Source of the DNA: Rhabdophis nuchalis
Taxonomy: Eukaryota > Chordata > Lepidosauria > Squamata > Natricidae
NCBI GenBank assembly: GCA_039707465.1
Contig: CM077643.1
Location: forward strand, 62,560,605 to 62,624,604
Direction: 5' to 3'
Length of the DNA stretch: 64,000 nt
The notes beneath the pieces are model-generated. The model was not told the DNA's origin. It did not search any database and was given only the letters and a program-made list of their open reading frames with translations. The stretch's first letter is position 1, and the number at the start of each line of letters is the position of its first letter. Shown in pieces: positions 23,323-34,100 of the stretch. The position numbers and the translations under genes are program-made.

Positions 23323-24012
23323 AATATTTGGTGAGATTCACAGCCTTTGGTGCTGATTAGTAGCTCAACAGCTCCGAGTCCTAACCAAGGACCTAGGAAC
23401 TGTCAAGGTAACGTCGGAGGATATAAGCTGTTCCAAGCAGGGTGGCCCTTTGTAGAGTCAGAATGCTCAAGTCCGGCAAACCTAGAACCTCCATATAGCG
23501 AGGCAGTCCCCTAGGTCATTCATTTCATTCATTTATTAAACTTATATACCGCTCCCTTTCCCAAAAAGGGACTCGGGGCGGTGCACAGGAAATTAAAAAA
23601 GTATATATAAACATGACAATATACAAAATTTAAAATCAAATTTAATTATTAACCCTGTGCTAAAATTTACAATAAATTAAACTATTACCCTTAAAAACCA
23701 ATTAAAACAATTTGATGTCACGCTAAAGGCTAGGTAAAGTTAGGCCAGGCCGGCCTGTTGGAAAAAATACGTCTTGAGTTGAGTTTCTGGCGGAAAGAAC
23801 GGAGGTCCGTGGTCGTTCTAGGTATTGCTCCAAGGGCTCCAATCACAATTGGGATAACACAGGACTTTCTCTTCCACAGTCGCTCAACTTCAATTTGCAA
23901 ATCCCGATATTTTGTGATTTTTTCTTGCTGCTTATTTTCAATTCGTGCATCACCAGGTATTGCAATGTCAACGAACCATACTTCTTTCTTTTCAATTATT
24001 GTTATATCAGGT
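23323..24012 (-). mobile_element. R4/Dong-like LINE, 3' part, split by L2
   Basis: Minus-strand frame reads STPDITIIEKKEVWFVDIAI, later LQIEVERLW and VIPIVIGALGAIP. After removal of the L2 at 23517-23817 it continues in frame to a C-terminal block with LQRATLLGTAYILRRYL and a stop near 23395. This is the restriction-like endonuclease (PD...D motif) end of a site-specific LINE. The 3' UTR ends 'ctgtgaatctcaccaaa'. Trinucleotide repeats lie on both sides. The clade is inferred: R4 is reported in lizards and Dong inserts in TAA repeats. Confidence 0.65.
23517..23817 (-). mobile_element. L2 LINE, 3' fragment inserted in R4-like LINE
   Basis: It carries the 3' UTR motif 'gggactcggggcggtgcaca' and the end of L2 ORF2 (TTDLRSFRQKL). 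A short duplication, CTAGGT, flanks it at 23511-23516 and 23818-23823. Joining the flanks at that hexamer keeps the R4-like reading frame open. Confidence 0.8.
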
Positions 24013-24024
24013 GTGCTGTAGGAC

Positions 24025-24237
<213 letters not shown>

Positions 24238-24946
24238 GCGCCCTTGAAAGCTGCGGCCTGAAACTCGGGGGAAGAAACGCAGGACGTCGACCTGATCCTT
24301 GGAAAGATCCGAGCCCTCCATTCCTCTGGCCATTTCTTGTAGCAGAAGAGCCTCGTGCATGAAGGAGAAAATGAGGCTTGGTCTCCGGTCCCACCTGCCG
24401 CTTTGCGCGCAGGTTCAAAAGAAGTTAGTCCGGGCATGTGGCGGGAGACCAGGAGGTTGGATAGAACTACGCCTAAAAAAAACAACCCGATCCTGCCTAG
24501 CCCTGCTAAGCCGCGGGCTTTTCAAATGAAACTCCTCTCCCGCAGCTCCCGGGTTTCCCCCCCCCCCTCCCTTCCGCTCTCTCTTATTCTCCTGGCCTCT
24601 TCCCACCACAACATCCAGGAGAATTAATCGCTGCCCTTCCTCGGCGATCCTTCGCACAATTCGTTCCTTTCTCTTTTTCCCCCCATCTAGACAGAGAAGT
24701 TACAAACGCCTTGCCTTACTGGTGCAGAAAAGCTGGCGCCCGATCTTTTGATTACTTAGATACTATTTTTCCATGGCCCTTTCCAGTGTCAGGAGGTTCC
24801 GGAGGGGGGAATGGGGGACCGAATGGAAAAAACTTCAAGTGGGAAAGGGCTTATTTTTCAGATTTTAAAATAGAAAATATTTTTCAAGTAAATATGAACG
24901 GGGTCTAAACTGAGTTCACGCCATCGCCACTGTGATCATAGTTGAT
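24238..24946. other. GC-richer intergenic sequence
   Basis: This marks the start of the GC-rich zone upstream of GSC. I find no supported exon or repeat. Confidence 0.5.
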
Positions 24947-24961
24947 TGTTGTTGTTGCTGC

Positions 24962-25039
<78 letters not shown>

Positions 25040-25061
25040 CATCATCATCATCATCATTATT

Positions 25062-25100
<39 letters not shown>
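24947..25100. repeat. ATT/ATC trinucleotide array
   Basis: About 27 ATT units followed by ATC units with two ATT interruptions. It abuts the 3' end of the second R4-like copy at 25101. Confidence 0.95.
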
Positions 25101-25196
25101 TTTGGTGAGATTCACAGCCTTTGGGGCTGGTTGGTAGCTCAACAGCTGAGTCCTAACCAAGGATCTAGGAACTGTTAAGGGAGGATATAAGCTGTT
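25101..25196 (-). mobile_element. R4/Dong-like LINE, 3' terminus
   Basis: 'tttggtgagattcacagcct' and the next 90 bp match the 3' end of the copy at 23323. It is 5'-truncated within the last codons of the ORF. A short TTA/TTG-rich stretch follows on the right at 25190-25217, so triplet repeats again lie on both sides. Confidence 0.7.
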
Positions 25197-28100
25197 ATTG
25201 TTACTGTTATTATTATATAATATATACTCGAAATCCGAAACAAACAAAGCTCTATCCAAATCCTACAGCTGCCATTTAAATCGGGATATTTGAACAGGAG
25301 AAAATGATCCAGAGGTAACCCTTCTCGCGCAGAGAGATGACAATCCCTCCCCCTCTCTCAAACGCCACACAACACAGTTTGTGTAACTTCCCCTCAGTTA
25401 ACAAACAAGCGGCAGTTAAGGCAGTAACTTTCGCTGGACTGGACTCCCCTCTCATCTAATAGGATTGAAACAGTTTAAAGGACTGCATGGGGGAAAAAAC
25501 CGACCCCTTTAAAACTCCGGGTTCTTAATAAAAGTGGGACCCTATTTCCATCCCTCCGAGGGTCGAGGGTCTGAACCAGACCGATATGCGCACTTGGCCT
25601 AAAGCTCCGCTTTCCTTCACCCCCTACAGCTATCAGACACGGAAGGTGGCAGAATTTTTGATCGCCGTCGTTTTAAACAAACGGCATTTTAAAGGGCAGG
25701 TTTTACTATACAGGTAAAAATCAATCAATCAATCTCCCTTTAAAATCGCGCCGGGTGTTTTTTTCGATATTAGGAGCCCAAACACGATTCCCGTCCGCAG
25801 CTCCTGCCCCTTTTCGCGGGCCACTGTCTTGAACGCGGAGGCTGGCCTCGGCAGGGAAAAAGGCTTCGGGCTTTGATCCGATTTATAATCTAAAACTGGG
25901 GTTCCGACGGACAAACTGCTAAGAGAAATCATAGTTTGTTTCATCCCGGCGTCGAATTGCCTGTCTTTGCCTCATCGGGGATTGGGTGGGTGGAAGCTAA
26001 CGAAGGCTGAAAGGGGGAAAAAAAATCCCCTCTGCATTTTCAACCCCTACTTAAACCAAATAACCCCGAGGTGCAGCGGCTCTTCGGTCTCCTTCAGCTG
26101 AGGGTGGGCCGGCCAAAAACGGAGAGGCGTCTCTCCTCTCCCCGAGCCTCCTCGTCGTCCAGCCGGCCGGAGCTGCGGGCGGGGATCGTGTTTGGCTCCT
26201 AAGATCGAAAATCAGCCGTGCGCCGACTGGCTTCCTCACCTCCCCGGCTTCTGCCGCCCGACCTTGAAGGCACGCTGGGATCTGCCGCTCCTCGCCCACG
26301 CTGCGACGCCGCCCGAGGAAGAAAGCGGCCCTTAGCAATGCGCCTTTACTCCGCTGTCATCTGCCACGCCGCTTCCAGCCGCTTCCAGCGAGACGAGTGG
26401 CAGCTTCTTTTAAAGGGGAACTTGGAAGTGGGGTCCTTTGGGGGGAAGCGAAAAGGGGGAAAGGAGAGGAAGAGGGGAGGGGAAGGAGAAGTTCACCCAA
26501 AGCCATTCAAAGGGTTTGGGACAGTGCGCGGGGCAGGAGGGAGGAGGGGGGGTTATGAAAGTTAAACTAGGATGGATCCGTATCTGGAGTAAAGTGGCTG
26601 CTTAGATTCCCCGGCCTAACAAGGACGGGGTCCCCCAGTCCCGTTCCCCGAGGTAGCACGCCTGACGTTACCCGCTTTTGTCGCCGAGAGGCAGCCCCGG
26701 TAGAGGGGGGGGGGGGGCTAGGGAAGGCAGGGATTAAAACGAAAGCAAGGGGAGCTCGGGACCTCAAGAGCCTTGTTGACTCCAGGAAGTTTTTTTTAGC
26801 TGGGGTTGAGTTTGCAGCTCATGCACTCCGAGGCTTAAAGTAAGCAAAAAGAAAAAAGAAAGAAACAATCCCAAAGTTTGGGAAGTCCCAGGAAATGCTA
26901 AACCAAGCAAATTCTGTAGGATTTCCCCCGGGCGCTGTTCGCAAATGCTGGGGCGCTTGCTTGGAAGAAACTGGCGTTTTCTGGCGCCGGGATCCTAAAC
27001 CTATCCTAAAGATGATCCAGTTTGTAAAGAATACTGGATCACCTTCTAGTTTTTGGTGCAAAAGAATGGTTGCCGTTGCCTCTGCCCAACGGTACTCTTC
27101 ACAAGAAGGGGTTGATTGCGCCCTTCCCGATGAACACGTAATCAAAACCTTGATGAACGACCTAAAGTAGACCAGATTCTTGCTGAATCTGGTCTACAGG
27201 GCAGCTTCAGCGGTTGCAGAATGCTCCCGGGTCAAGCCGCTTATTTCACCAAGTGTGTTTTACAGCCGTTAGATCGGAATTCTCCCCCCAATGACCTTTG
27301 ATACTTTGCTTTTTCCTCCCGAGCACGTAAATACCGCCGTGGGCAACATCTACAAGGTGGGGGGGGAGAGAATAGTTGGGTTTATGGCTCTTGTTTGAAC
27401 ACGATTTAGCCTAGACGTGAAGCGCGGCAGATCTCGGGTTTTAGCTAAGGCTGCGAGTTCAGAGCATCGGCCAGCCCCGTCCTCTTGGGAAGCCTTCTTG
27501 ACCGGCCTTCCCGCTAGCAAGCGCCTTCTTCGCCTCTCCGAAAGAGAGTGGGAGCCAAGGCCCCGCTACCACGAGCTGAAGCCGGAGCGGAAAGAGAAGC
27601 AACTAAAGGGAGGAACTGCAGATCTCTACAGCTGGACAAACCTTTCTGGCGGGCTCCAGAAGATCGCCAGAAGCGGCTCCAGAGATCGCGTACACACTCG
27701 GGATTTCGGTCAAGATCGAGCCATTCCGGAGTAAGGTTGGTGTAATATTGATCAGGTAGCCGCACAGGCCGATGTTTGGGTCCCCTGAGTTGCTTCAGAG
27801 CCCGCTTTGGTCTCGGGAAGGGGAAAGGTTTGGTTCTTAAAAGGCTGAAAAGGCCGTTTCTGGGAAGCCTGAGCCAACGGCGTCGGGAAGGGTCAATAGG
27901 GGCGGAGGAGAGACTCAAAGCTGCGAATCGGCCCTCCGCTTTGCAAAAGGAGGACAAGACATTGGGGGGGGGGAGAACGACTCCTCTGGCACCTGCCCTC
28001 CCTCCCCCTTCGTGGTTCCGCATCTTTAATCCTGTGCAAAGAAGAGACTCGGCTGCATTGGCGTTAAGAGCTTTTGGGTTTAGGGTTTTCCAGAACTGCC

Positions 28101-28363
28101 TGAAATTTCCGGCGTCGAGGGACGTGTCTAGCCCAGAATTTCATGTCCAATACTTTAGATTTTCTGATGGTGGGAGTGGGGAAGAGGAAGCGCTGGTAAA
28201 GTGGAACTTATCTGGGAATGTCAAAAGGTAGACCTTGGAGAAAGGGCGGTTACCGTGCCTGGCAGATATAGCAATAGAATAAATGTCTCGGACGCCGCGC
28301 ATCATCTTTATTGTGCGATATTTAATTCTGCTAGTTTAGATTTTGGAAATCGTAGCATTCCCA

Positions 28364-28475
28364 TTCCTTCCTTCCTTCCTTCCTTCCTTCCTTCCTTCCT
28401 TCCTTCCTTCCTTCCTTCCTTCCTTCCTTCCTTCCTTCCTTCCTTCCTTCCTTCCTTCCTTCCTTCCTTCCTTCC
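28364..28475. repeat. (TTCC)28 microsatellite
   Basis: A pure uninterrupted array of 28 TTCC units, about 2.3 kb upstream of the GSC start codon. The Leu/Pro/Ser frame across it is an artefact. Confidence 0.95.
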
Positions 28476-30054
28476 AAAAAGTCTCTGCTCAGATGGGATA
28501 ACCATTTACCACAAATGAACTTATTTCTTTCCTATTTAGACTTCCTGAAATAAATCCAGTGCTTCTCCATAGATCACAATTAAATTGATTTCAGCCCGTC
28601 TGCTTATCGATAGCCCGGACTGAAGTCTAAGGGAAGAAAAAGCGAGAAAAAGGCAAGCCACCCTCCGCCAACCCCTTCCGATTTCATTTTCAAACTGCTC
28701 GTTAACTGTCCAGATTGAGGAAAACCGAGAATGGGAGGTTGGAAAAGAAGACTAGAAAGCCAGTGGGGAAAGGAGAGGGGGGGGGGAATCTAATTTGCTC
28801 TTCATCAACAGCTCCTAATGGCTTGTTTTCGTTTCGCACGTCCAATTTCCTACCTTCTTTGATGGAGGTAAATATTCTAATCTGATTCAGTTCACCTCCC
28901 GCGGATTGCCAGAGACAATCGTGACAGACGGAGCGTTTTGCAAATCACAAGGAAACCGGCTTCCAGGAGCGAACGGCCTCCAAGAAACCACAGGTTCTAA
29001 CGGACGGGAGGCCCCTTTTCCCACCGAAGGTGCAGCGCACATAAAAGGCAGCACCGGAGCATTTATGGATCTGAGCAGAGCGAGGAAATGCGGGGGCTGC
29101 TCTCTGCCCCCTCCCGAAAAATCCGAACCCCTTCCTTCTTCCACCGGATGCTTAGGAGAAATGTGAAGACAAGGGACTCACTGATGGGTGTGGAAAGGTT
29201 GCGCATCTGTCCCGCAACGTCGCCACTGCGCCAGACGGGCGGCGGCGGTGCTAGGGCGGACACTTGCGCCCGTAAACCCCAAAGGTTTCTCTAAACACCA
29301 TTCAGCCGCTTTTAATCCCGCAGTTGGGACTGAAAGGCGGTGGGGGGGGGGGAGAGAATGAGAGGCGTTAAGGTGGTCGCTGAAACCTGCGCCGCTAACG
29401 CCTCCGTGTCTCACTTGTGCCTTATGCGCGATTGCCGTGGGATCTGTGTCCTCAGTGTTGCCTATTGCAGCCTACACCGCAACCCTGGTCAGAAGCCTTC
29501 TCCTTCTCCTTCTTCCCCCTTCCCCCTTGGTAGAAGGGAAATCCTCTACAATCGCCAGGAAATGCCCCGTGAAGGGAATTCCCAAGACTTAGACCGCTCA
29601 GAAAAATGATTCTGAATAAAGACGTCCAGAATCAATCCTGTGAATTGAGGATTTTAGAAAGTGTGTGGGGTTGTAATTGTTGTTGTTGTTTAGAACAAAG
29701 CTACGCGAAAGAAGGAACCGTTTTAACTTATTGTAGGGTCTGGGAATGAAAGCTGCATTCTGACCAATGTGTTCCAAAGCAGAAGAGGACTTCTTATCGG
29801 GAATTGTAACCGTAGCCTCTCGCAAGACTTCGGTGTGATGTAACCCTGCACCTCTGGAGCACGGGCAGAGCTTGGCCAGGAAATCGGGATCCCGCGAAAC
29901 CCTTCGCCTTTCCCTCCGGCTGTTGCTTTGGGTTCTCAAGGCCGAAGAGCCCAGGCAAAGGGCTCGGAAGAAAAGCGGGCTGGGGAAGGAAGGGGAGAGA
30001 AAAGAGGGCGGCGGAGATTAGGGGGGGGGGTGTTAGCCGCTTCTCGGCAACGAC

Positions 30055-30095
30055 ATTAGCCCGATTAACCCGAGCAGCAATTAGTAGCAACGCTC
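30055..30095 (+). promoter_or_regulatory. cluster of ATTA homeodomain cores
   Basis: Within 41 bp, about 300 bp upstream of the TATA box, are ATTAGCCCGATTAA and CAATTAG. Paired ATTA cores are typical binding sites of Mix/Bix, Siamois, Otx and Gsc-type homeodomains that act on goosecoid promoters. Function is inferred only. Confidence 0.3.
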
Positions 30096-30361
30096 GGAAA
30101 GAGATCAACCTCAACTCAGGGGGCGGGCGAGGGATTCCGAAGAGTCAGGGGAGTCAGAGGACCAAAGCGCGACCCCACTAATGCCTTTCCTGAAGGCTTC
30201 GTGCCCGATTCCTTCCCCCCCCCCTCCTGCCGACACGCCCATCAGCCCCGCCTCCTCCGCGTCCCCTCCTCCCCCCGCCCAAAGAAGGAGGGGGGGGAAA
30301 TTAGTTTTATTCGCGATCCGATAGAGACCCGGGAATTCAATCCAGGATGACGTTGCCTGGG

Positions 30362-30369
30362 TATAAAAA
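30362..30369 (+). promoter_or_regulatory. GSC: TATA box of GSC
   Basis: TATAAAAA lies 391 bp upstream of the start codon and just downstream of a TGACGT half-CRE at 30348-30353. A start of transcription about 30 bp later, near 30392, would give a 5' UTR of roughly 360 bases. Goosecoid genes of other vertebrates have a TATA-type promoter, which fits. Confidence 0.7.
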
Positions 30370-30507
30370 AGGAAAGAGGTCGGAGCGGATTAGAGACTCC
30401 AGGCAGTTGACATCGGAGGAGGAAACGGAGGGCCGCGGAGGTGGAGGAAGAGGAGGAGGAGCTGCGGGAGAAGAAGGGAAAGGGAAAGGAAAGGAGGGGA
30501 GGAGACG

Positions 30508-30564
30508 ATGGCACGGAGTTCCAAGGCGAAGTGCCTTCCTTTCCCCCCACGCTCGGCCTCTTAG
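30508..30564 (+). CDS. upstream ORF in the GSC 5' UTR, 18 codons
   Basis: This is the only ATG between the predicted transcription start and the GSC start codon. It has A at -3 and G at +4, a strong initiation context, while the GSC ATG has G at -3 and C at +4. The frame ends at TAG 30562-30564, 188 bases before GSC. It could lower GSC translation. Whether it is used depends on the true transcription start. The peptide resembles nothing known to me. Confidence 0.35.
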   Translation: MARSSKAKCLPFPPRSAS

Positions 30565-30752
30565 GGAACGGCTGGCCTTGCAGGGCCCCCGCGCCCCTTC
30601 CCCCGAGGAGCTAGGCTCGCATCCCCCTCGTCCCCGGGGCCTTCCGGCCAGCCCAGCTCCGGCCCCACTTCGGTTGCCTCTTCCAGGAGAAGGTCCCGCC
30701 GCTGCGGCCGCCGCTGCTCCCCCTCCTCCCTCCGAGCAGAGCGCCGGAGGGG

Positions 30753-31131
30753 ATGCCTGCTGGCATGTTCAGCATCGACAGCATCTTGGCGGCCAGACCC
30801 CGCGGGAAGGAGTCGGGGCTGCTGCTGCAGCAGCATCAAGCTTCGCACCCGGCGCAGCAGCCTCAGCCCAGCGCGCCGCCCGTCGTCTTCTCGGCCAGCC
30901 TGCACGGAGGGGACACCCTCTACGGCCCCGCCGGCGGCGACTACGGGGGATATTACTCGCGGGCCGTGGCTCCGGCGTCTAACCTGGCCGCCCTCGGTGG
31001 ATCTAGGCTGGGAGGCTACGGCAACTATTACTACGGGCAACTTCACGTCCAGGCATCCGCCGTGGGTCCCTCTTGCTGCGGCGCCGTACAGCCCTTCGGC
31101 GCTCAGCAGTGCTCCTGCGTCCCAGCAACAG
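30753..31131 (+). CDS. GSC: GSC exon 1 coding part
   Basis: Encodes residues 1-126 plus the first base of codon 127. It holds the eh1 motif, the Gln/Pro-rich insert, the Gly/Tyr-rich segment and the cysteine pairs GPSCCGAV and QQCSC typical of goosecoid. The donor site is CAG|GTAAGG at 31129-31137. Confidence 0.96.
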
Positions 31132-34100
31132 GTAAGGCAGAAATGCTCCCCCTTCTCGCCTCACTCGTCCGTGTTGCTGGGGGGGGGGGGGATCCTCCAG
31201 CGGGGGAGCGGTGTTTGAAGGAGAGGCGAAATAATTGATTAGAGAGAAAGAGAGAGAGAGAGAGAAATCCCTTCCGGAGTGCGACTTGCCTTCCCTTCCA
31301 TCAATCCTGCCCCGCCCTAGGTAACTTCTTAGGAAAGTAATAGGGGGAAACGAGGCTGGAAGGTCTTATGGAGGTTCTCAGCCATCCAGGTCCCAGTTGT
31401 CCCAAAGATGCTTCTCCAACTCCCTCCCCTCCCCTTTTATTTTTCAAGAGGCAAATGGACTTTCTTCTTTTTCTTTGAAGACGTTTCGCTTCTCATCCAA
31501 GGAGCTTCTTCAAAACTCTCTGTTCCTCAAAGAAAAACAAGAAAGTTCAGTTGCCTCTTGAAAGAAAAATTGAGGGGGGGGAAAAATAAAAACACCTTTG
31601 GAAGCTGGAAGGGGTTCTCTCCCGGACAGAGAAGCGCGATTTCTGTGGCCGAAGGTGGGAAGGTACAGCCGGCTCTTGAAACTTCTCTTCGCCTGGAGAA
31701 AGTTGGAAGGGATGCCCCCTCTTCCTTTTCCCAGCTGCCGGCAGCGCTGAGAGCCTGTGGCGGAAGGGATTCTGCGGTAGATTCCGTCGCTGGAAGTGAC
31801 GTTGAATCCTAAATCTAGGCGACCTAAACCCCAGATGACTTTGGCTTGAGCACCGGGGCGAGTGATGGTTTCCTCGCCGACAGGGTTGTATTTGCACGCT
31901 CTGACAAATGTGTGTAACTGGACTTCAGGCGTCCCACGCTTTGCTTTGGGAATAATTCTGACAACATTGAGATTGCCTTCCTTATGACACTGTTGTCCCA
32001 AGGTTTATTCATCGGGCATTAATCTCTACTCAAATAAGGGCTCGCCTCTGAAAATAAACAGAGATTACACGTTTAGTTATAACTGAGCTGCTCCTTTCTG
32101 AAGCTCTAATTCTCCTTCATTCGACTTTCACTTTCGGGTCCTAATCAAATATTTCTTTGAAACAGCATATTAAATGGAATAGACTTTCAGACATACATTC
32201 AAAATTAGAACGTTCCTATTCCCATTTAAAAAAAACACACAGAGCAGCAGACCAAGAACCGAGAATTAAACAAAATCTAAATAGATTCACCCTGAGTTAA
32301 AGGGGGTGCGTGTGTGGATTAGGAGCGAACTCGATCAGAGGATGACCGCCTAAATATTTAAGTCACTATCTCACTAATGATTTATAGCGTTGATCAATCA
32401 TCCTTGTGCCAACAGGATGGCAATGGTGGGATGATCATGTTTTTACATCTCTGTAACGAAATTGAAAGACCCTTATTATAATAACAAAGGAGAAAGTTTG
32501 TAACTCGGGGTTGAAATGAGAGGTCAGTTGGTCCTATCTGATCTTGGTTGTTTTCTTGCAAATGTTTCATTAACCAAAAATTAGATAACTTGGTAATGGG
32601 GATCTCCTGATGATGTTACCTAATTTGGATAATGAAACGACACGTCTGCAAGAAAACAGCCAAGCTCAGAAGAGCACCAAGGATCCTTCAGATCCTTATA
32701 AATCCCAAAAGAGGAAATTACTTTAAATCGAGACGCTTCTTGATCTAAGCGCCCCTATCTCTTCTCAACCCTTGAAGCCAATTGGGTCCTTTCTAGGAAC
32801 GTACTCAGAATTCCTCCCTTTCTCCAAGCCCGGAAGGTCTTCATTTAATACAGTTTTCTTGTTCCGTTGCCGAAAACTTTAAACTGGCCCTAAAAGTAAC
32901 AGTTCCCCTGCCCGAAAGTAGCGATTTAAACGGGCGGGTTTCTTTCCTCCGAAATAATGATCACGTCTGGATTTGCGCTGACTCAGTGGGATTTATTGCT
33001 TCGTAGCAAAAGTAGCTGTAAAATGTACATTCTCAGCTCCTTAAACAAACGCAACTCATCCGCTTCTACATAACTAAAAGGATAAATTTAGGGCAATAAA
33101 CACCCGTGTCTTTAGGGAACGCCTTAGTTAAGTCATTCACGAGGGGGAAAGGAAATATTTGGGGTGCATTTTCAGTGTGCGACTGGAAAGTGATGCAGCT
33201 TTAGGGAGCTTCTCTAAAGAGTCTGCAGCCCGGACAGGTGAAATCTCAAGTCGAGGGTTTTCCCATTCTTTTCCACCGATGTGAATGGGACATGTTCAGC
33301 TTTGTGGTAGGGGGCGATTCCAAGTCCTCTCCCCACAATTCTCAGCCATGAGTCCAGAACCAAAGGCCCGGTGAAACCCGCCGTACCTCGATCCGCCGCC
33401 TCGAGCAAGCAAGCTCTTTTGCGTGGGATGGGGCGGCTTGGAATGGGACGTGATATGGAAACTTGGCCAGTTCAAGGTCACCTGGTTTGCTCTTTTTCCC
33501 CCAGGCTACGAAGGGACAGGATCAGTCCTAATGTCTCCCGTCCCACATCAAATCCTGCCCTACATGAACGTGGGCACCTTGTCCCGGACGGAGCTGCAGC
33601 TTCTAAACCAGCTCCACTGTCGGCGGAAAAGGAGGCATCGCACCATCTTCACGGACGAACAACTGGAGGCGCTGGAAAACTTGTTCCAGGAAACCAAATA
33701 CCCCGATGTGGGCACCAGGGAACAGCTGGCCAGAAGGGTACATTTAAGGGAGGAAAAAGTGGAGGTAAGGTGATCTTTCTTCTAGGCAGAAGGAAAAGGA
33801 AGGAAGGAAGGAAGGAAGGAAGGAAGGTTGTAGTAGTTGGTGTGGTAGGGGTTACTGGTGTGGAGGGAGAGAAGTGAGTGGCTTTCAAGTGAGAAGAGGA
33901 AAGATTCAGAAAACTTTGGGGATCTTTTAGCCTAGAGCCTGACAAAGCTTGTCGCAGAATATGCAGTCCCCAAAACAGCAGCGGGCTACTTCTTACTGGG
34001 TACTGCGCGGCTATTTGTAATCATTATCTTTACACCCGACTCCTGAAGTTCAAGGGCCACTGAAGACGTAGGACGTAGACATTGAATGGCTGGATTTCGT

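Larger units (their letters stand above)
25300..30340 (+). promoter_or_regulatory. GSC: CpG-rich upstream region of GSC
   Basis: About 5 kb of GC- and CpG-rich DNA without transposons that I can recognise, except the TTCC array at 28364. This contrasts with the transposon-dense flanks. It is the expected place for goosecoid control elements, which in other vertebrates respond to Nodal/activin and Wnt signals. I did not identify those elements base by base. Frames within it have no exon structure or domain. Confidence 0.55.
31132..33504 (+). other. GSC: GSC intron 1
   Basis: 2373 bp, phase 1, with a GTAAGG donor and a pyrimidine tract running into CCCCCAG. It contains two fold-back repeats (31438-31570 and 32528-32687). 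I see no exon-like segment. Confidence 0.93.

Noticed and set aside
30347..30982. 211-codon frame overlapping the GSC promoter and exon 1
   Set aside because: It starts upstream of the TATA box and reads GSC exon 1 in the wrong frame. Its length is explained by high GC content, which makes stops rare.
33649..33945. 98-codon antisense frame across GSC exon 2
   Set aside because: Shadow of a conserved coding exon on the other strand plus an AAGG repeat.
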